Shown: positions 11,810-14,743 of the stretch, piece after piece
Layout: every line of letters starts with the position of its first letter
Position numbering within the stretch: position 1 is the first letter of the stretch
Assembly (NCBI GenBank): GCA_038046265.1
Contig: JBBSWN010000036.1
Location: forward strand, 1-14,743
Source of the DNA: JAGWAC01 sp038046265
GTDB taxonomy: Archaea > Nanobdellota > Nanobdellia > SCGC-AAA011-G17 > JACPIM01
Length of the DNA: 14,743 nt
Direction of reading: 5' to 3'
Notes under the pieces: generated by a model
Databases searched by the model: none
The model's input: only the letters and a program-made list of their open reading frames with translations
Told to the model about the DNA's origin: nothing
Position numbers and translations under genes: made by a program

Positions 11810-13001
11810 TTATAAAAGGGCTTTTTTCATGCCTTTTAAATTCCTCAACTTTTTTGAATCCCGCTCTTTTTAAAGAGGCTTTAATTGGATCATAGCTTTT
11901 GAAAAATTCATCCACGCCTTTTCTTGCTTGTTCTTTTTCATGTTTTATCACCATCTCCATATTTTTTAATACTCTAGAATCTTTTTTATAATTTTTTCGA
12001 ACTTTATTTTCTATAGCTCCATATAAAGAGTTAATTGGAGTAAGTATTTTTGCTATGTCTTTTTCAGAAGTTTCGTCTACTAAAGGCATTAATAGTTTAT
12101 TTCCATCTCTATATATCTGTGCATTGTGATTGTTTCCTTTTAATAACTTACGCAACTTTTCAGCTCGCAAATTCGCTGCATCTTCATCAGGACGACCATC
12201 AGCACCATTAGGAAAGTGTGTTATTAATGTTAGTTGTCCTTCATTATCAAGAACCAAATCATCGAGAGAGGGACCAAAAAGCGTTTTTGATGCTGGCCTT
12301 TTCTCTAAACGAGAATATGGTTTTGGATCTCCAAATTCAAAAGGATAAAGTCTCGGATTTTCTGGATCTCTATCATCTCTGAACAAAATTGAGGAGCCTA
12401 AAAAATCTCTTATTGTGACAGCCAAGTCAATGATTTTTGTCTCTGTATCAATATTGATAAATCCTTCACCATAATGCAACATACCACCAGGTTTCATTAA
12501 CCGATATACTTCTGAGGTTACCCTATCTAAATCATCAAGAGTTTTTGTAACGTGATGAGCAGCTAGAGTCATATCAATGCAATGAAAAGAATTATCGGCA
12601 AAAGGAAGAGGTTCTCTTAAATCGCCTCTTGTAAATGTAGCTGTTCTAGCTTCTAAGTCATTTGGAGATTTTACAGCTCGAAAGCTATTATTCTTTAATC
12701 CACTTCTTTTGAAAAATCCGCTTCTGTCTAGGTATTCTATGGCGAGAATAATCTCTTGCTCTTTATAATCTGTAAAAACAAGTTTTCCTTTTTCCTTTAA
12801 AAACTTAGATACTTCTTCTGGATGTTTTGAAAATGGCAGAGCATATCTACCATGACCAATTACTAATAAATTTTTATCTTCTTTTAAAGAACTTAAAAAT
12901 GCAGAAATCCTTTTAAAAAGATAATCATGGAGACAACCTAAAACAACTTGGGATGTTTCTAGGTAGAATTCCCAAAAAATATCTTCTCTAGTTTTTGGCA
13001 T
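11790..13001 (-). CDS. Divergent SAM-methyltransferase-like protein with long C-terminal region
   Basis: A 403-residue protein with a methyltransferase core in its first half: NLLVIGHGRYALPFSK (44-59) stands where motif I (GxGxG) should be, KLVFTDYK (73-80) supplies the acidic strand-2 end (Asp78), GDLREPLPFADNSFHCIDM (126-144) and AAHHV (147-151) match motif IV and after, and YRLMKPGGMLHYGEGF (166-181) matches the usual R-x-L-K-P-G-G region. Motif I is degenerate, so SAM binding is likely but not certain. Residues 185-370 have no recognised family and are rich in charged residues; the C-terminus (SLKRAGFKKVEEFKRHEKSPFISVIAFK region) returns to a typical methyltransferase last strand, so the middle looks like a large insertion. 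It is the first gene of a minus-strand group with the next methyltransferase. Confidence 0.7.
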   Translation of the reverse strand: MPKTREDIFWEFYLETSQVVLGCLHDYLFKRISAFLSSLKEDKNLLVIGHGRYALPFSKHPEEVSKFLKEKGKLVFTDYKEQEIILAIEYLDRSGFFKRSGLKNNSFRAVKSPNDLEARTATFTRGDLREPLPFADNSFHCIDMTLAAHHVTKTLDDLDRVTSEVYRLMKPGGMLHYGEGFINIDTETKIIDLAVTIRDFLGSSILFRDDRDPENPRLYPFEFGDPKPYSRLEKRPASKTLFGPSLDDLVLDNEGQLTLITHFPNGADGRPDEDAANLRAEKLRKLLKGNNHNAQIYRDGNKLLMPLVDETSEKDIAKILTPINSLYGAIENKVRKNYKKDSRVLKNMEMVIKHEKEQARKGVDEFFKSYDPIKASLKRAGFKKVEEFKRHEKSPFISVIAFK

Positions 13002-13030
13002 ATTTTAAAGGTACTTATTTTTATCACCTT

Positions 13031-13038
13031 TTTTTAAA
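13031..13038 (-). promoter_or_regulatory. TATA-like box for the methyltransferase group
   Basis: The minus strand reads TTTAAAAA, centred about 33 bases upstream of the ATG at 13001. It is back to back with the aIF5B promoter in a 79-base divergent gap. Confidence 0.45.
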
Positions 13039-13044
13039 TGTAAC

Positions 13045-13059
13045 AAAAACCTTTAAAAG
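13045..13059 (+). promoter_or_regulatory. BRE/TATA promoter of the aIF5B gene
   Basis: AAAAAC followed by CTTTAAAAG (13051-13059) has its centre 26 bases before the ATG at 13081, which implies a leaderless mRNA. A second AT-rich stretch, TTATATAAAAA, just before the ATG is too close to be the TATA box for this start. Confidence 0.6.
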
Positions 13060-13080
13060 CAGACCTTATATAAAAACCTT

Positions 13081-14743
13081 ATGAAAAACTTAAGATCACC
13101 AATTTGCGTAGTAGTAGGGCATATTGATCATGGAAAAAGCTCTATTTTAGATAGAATCAGGAATACAAATATTATTGCTTCTGAGGCTGGAGGAATTACG
13201 CAAGCTATTTCTTTTACAAATTTAAGTTTAAAAAGAATTAAGCAAGTTTCTGGAGGGTTATTAGATGCTTTGAAAATAAACTTGACTATACCAGGAGTAT
13301 TGTTTTTAGACACACCAGGACATGCTGCTTTCAACAACCTAAGAAAGAGAGGGGGGAATTTAGCTGACATTGCTATTTTAGTTATTGACATTACTAAAGG
13401 TATAGAGGAACAAAGCATTGAAAGCATAAATATTTTGAAGCAATACAAGACTCCTTTTATCATAGCTGCAAACAAAATTGATTTATTATCTGGGTGGCAA
13501 AAAAAAGATGATTTCTTAATCAAGGACATTAATTTACAAGGAGAGAGAGCGAGGCAGGAATTGGACAACAAGATTTATGAATTAGTTGGAAAATTATCTG
13601 AGATAGGGTTTAATTCTGAAAGGTTTGACAGAGTGGATGATTATACAAAGAATGTTGCCATTGTTCCTGTTTCTGCAAAAACTAATGAAGGAATTCCAGA
13701 GCTGTTAATGGTGGTTTCTGGGTTAGCTCAAAAATATTTAGAAAATAACTTAGTTATCAGCAAAGAAAACGGGAGAGGGACTGTTTTAGAAGTAAAAGAA
13801 GAAAAGGCTGGAACTGTTATTTATTCTGTTATTTATGACGGGTGTTTAAAGAAAAATGACCAGATTGTTATAGGGGGGGTAGAAAAACCAATTGTTACAA
13901 AAGTAAGAGCTATATTTTCTGCTGATGAAAAGTTTAAATTTAAAGAAGAGAAAGAAGTTTCAGCTGCAATTGGAATTAGGTTATTAGCTTCTAATGTCAA
14001 GGATGTAATTTCTGGAATGCCGTTAATTGTTGCAAATAAGGATTTAGAAAAGTTTAAAGAAGAAGTTCAGAAAGAAGTAGAGGAAGTTTTAATTTACACT
14101 GACAGAGAAGGGGTAGTTGTAAAAGCAGACACATTAGGAAGCTTGGAAGCTTTGACAAACTTGTTGAAACAAAACGGAATTCAGATTAAAAAAGCAACAA
14201 TAGGAAATATTTCCAAGAAAGATGTTATGGATGCTGTGGCTGAAAATGAGGAATTAAACAAAGTTATTTTAGGTTTTAATGTCAAGGCTATTGAAGACAA
14301 GGATGTAAAAATAATCACAAATGAAGTAATTTACAAGTTAATTGAGGATTATGAAAAGTGGAAAAAACAGAAATTAGATGAACAAGAGAAAAAAGAATTA
14401 GAAAATGTTGTAAGGCCATGCAAAGTCCAAATATTGCCTGGGTGCATTTTCAGGCAAAGCAATCCTGCTGTTGTTGGGGTGGTTGTTTTAGGCGGGTTAG
14501 TTAAAAATGATGTTCCCTTGATTAAATTAACAGGAGAAAAAATTTCAGAAGTAAAGAGCATGCAGCTAGAAGGAAAAAATATTGAGAAAGCTGAAAAAAA
14601 CAAGGAAATTGCTATTTCACTGCCAAATGCTGTTCTTGGAAGACATATTAGAGAGAGGGATATTTTAATATCTGACATGAATGAAGAGGATTTTATTAAA
14701 TTAAAGAAACTAAAGAAATATTTAAATAGGGATGAAATTGAGC
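13081..14743 (+). CDS. infB: Translation initiation factor aIF5B (IF-2-like GTPase), 3' end cut by the window
   Basis: GTPase that promotes ribosomal subunit joining and positioning of initiator tRNA. 554 codons are visible without a stop; the family norm of about 590-600 means only a few dozen residues are missing. GTPase motifs in order: G1 GHIDHGKSS (13-21), switch I GGITQ (37-41), G3 DTPGH (77-81), G4 NKID (131-134), G5 SAK (198-200). Later come the domain-II beta-barrel (GRGTVLEVKEEKAGTVIYSVIY), the domain-III segment around ADTLGSLEAL, and the domain-IV barrel (NVVRPCKVQILPGCIFRQSNPAVVGV). There is no long N-terminal extension, as in other archaea. The usual 'GGITQHIG' reads GGITQAIS. 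The start is fixed by the TATA spacing. Confidence 0.96.
   Translation, partial: MKNLRSPICVVVGHIDHGKSSILDRIRNTNIIASEAGGITQAISFTNLSLKRIKQVSGGLLDALKINLTIPGVLFLDTPGHAAFNNLRKRGGNLADIAILVIDITKGIEEQSIESINILKQYKTPFIIAANKIDLLSGWQKKDDFLIKDINLQGERARQELDNKIYELVGKLSEIGFNSERFDRVDDYTKNVAIVPVSAKTNEGIPELLMVVSGLAQKYLENNLVISKENGRGTVLEVKEEKAGTVIYSVIYDGCLKKNDQIVIGGVEKPIVTKVRAIFSADEKFKFKEEKEVSAAIGIRLLASNVKDVISGMPLIVANKDLEKFKEEVQKEVEEVLIYTDREGVVVKADTLGSLEALTNLLKQNGIQIKKATIGNISKKDVMDAVAENEELNKVILGFNVKAIEDKDVKIITNEVIYKLIEDYEKWKKQKLDEQEKKELENVVRPCKVQILPGCIFRQSNPAVVGVVVLGGLVKNDVPLIKLTGEKISEVKSMQLEGKNIEKAEKNKEIAISLPNAVLGRHIRERDILISDMNEEDFIKLKKLKKYLNRDEIE

Noticed and set aside
13128..13571. 147-codon minus-strand frame
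   Set aside because: It is fully antisense to the GTPase domain of aIF5B, whose motifs are clear on the plus strand.
14349..14678. 109-codon minus-strand frame
   Set aside because: It is antisense to the C-terminal part of aIF5B and shows no protein family features.

Overview
The window is AT-rich archaeal DNA, most likely from a small-genome DPANN-type lineage (Woesearchaeota/Pacearchaeota-like; this placement is inference). The archaeal signs are RNA polymerase subunit N, an aIF5B-type initiation factor, a Rad50/Mre11 pair, an archaeal-type RNase J, and TATA boxes centred about 25-33 bases upstream of many start codons, which implies leaderless or very short-leader mRNAs. Genes are tightly packed on both strands.

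Left part (1-5970): rad50, mre11, a MIP18/DUF59-family gene and RNase J lie on the minus strand. Between mre11 and rad50 sits a plus-strand pair of small, paralogous, membrane-anchored proteins, each with one EF-hand loop, so the usual mre11-rad50 neighbourhood is interrupted. A family of short imperfect palindromes (arms like AAxCTTTTT / AAAAAGxTT) recurs in the gaps after rad50, around mre11, after RNase J and after guaB.

Middle part (5970-9821): RNase J and a CBS-containing IMP dehydrogenase/GMP reductase family gene diverge from a shared promoter region. The latter keeps the catalytic cysteine loop but appears to lack the Arg-Tyr dyad expected of an IMP dehydrogenase. It is followed by a Nudix hydrolase preceded by a perfect 9+9 palindrome, then rpoN. 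Two previously unlisted microproteins follow on the minus strand: a 48-residue acidic protein and a 42-residue zinc ribbon. Next on the plus strand is a TrmB-type winged-helix regulator fused to a C-terminal PAS-like domain.

Right part (9827-14743): a minus-strand group holds two SAM-methyltransferase-like genes that overlap by 20 bases and a divergent lactate/malate-dehydrogenase-like protein whose catalytic aspartate position looks substituted. Diverging from it is the aIF5B translation initiation factor gene, which runs off the right edge.

The window mixes housekeeping functions (DNA break repair, RNA decay, purine metabolism, transcription, translation) with accessory genes of unknown job. 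The strongest candidates for new biology are the EF-hand pair, the TrmB-PAS regulator, the methyltransferase/dehydrogenase group, the microprotein pair and the atypical GuaB. No tRNA, rRNA, CRISPR array or insertion sequence was recognised.
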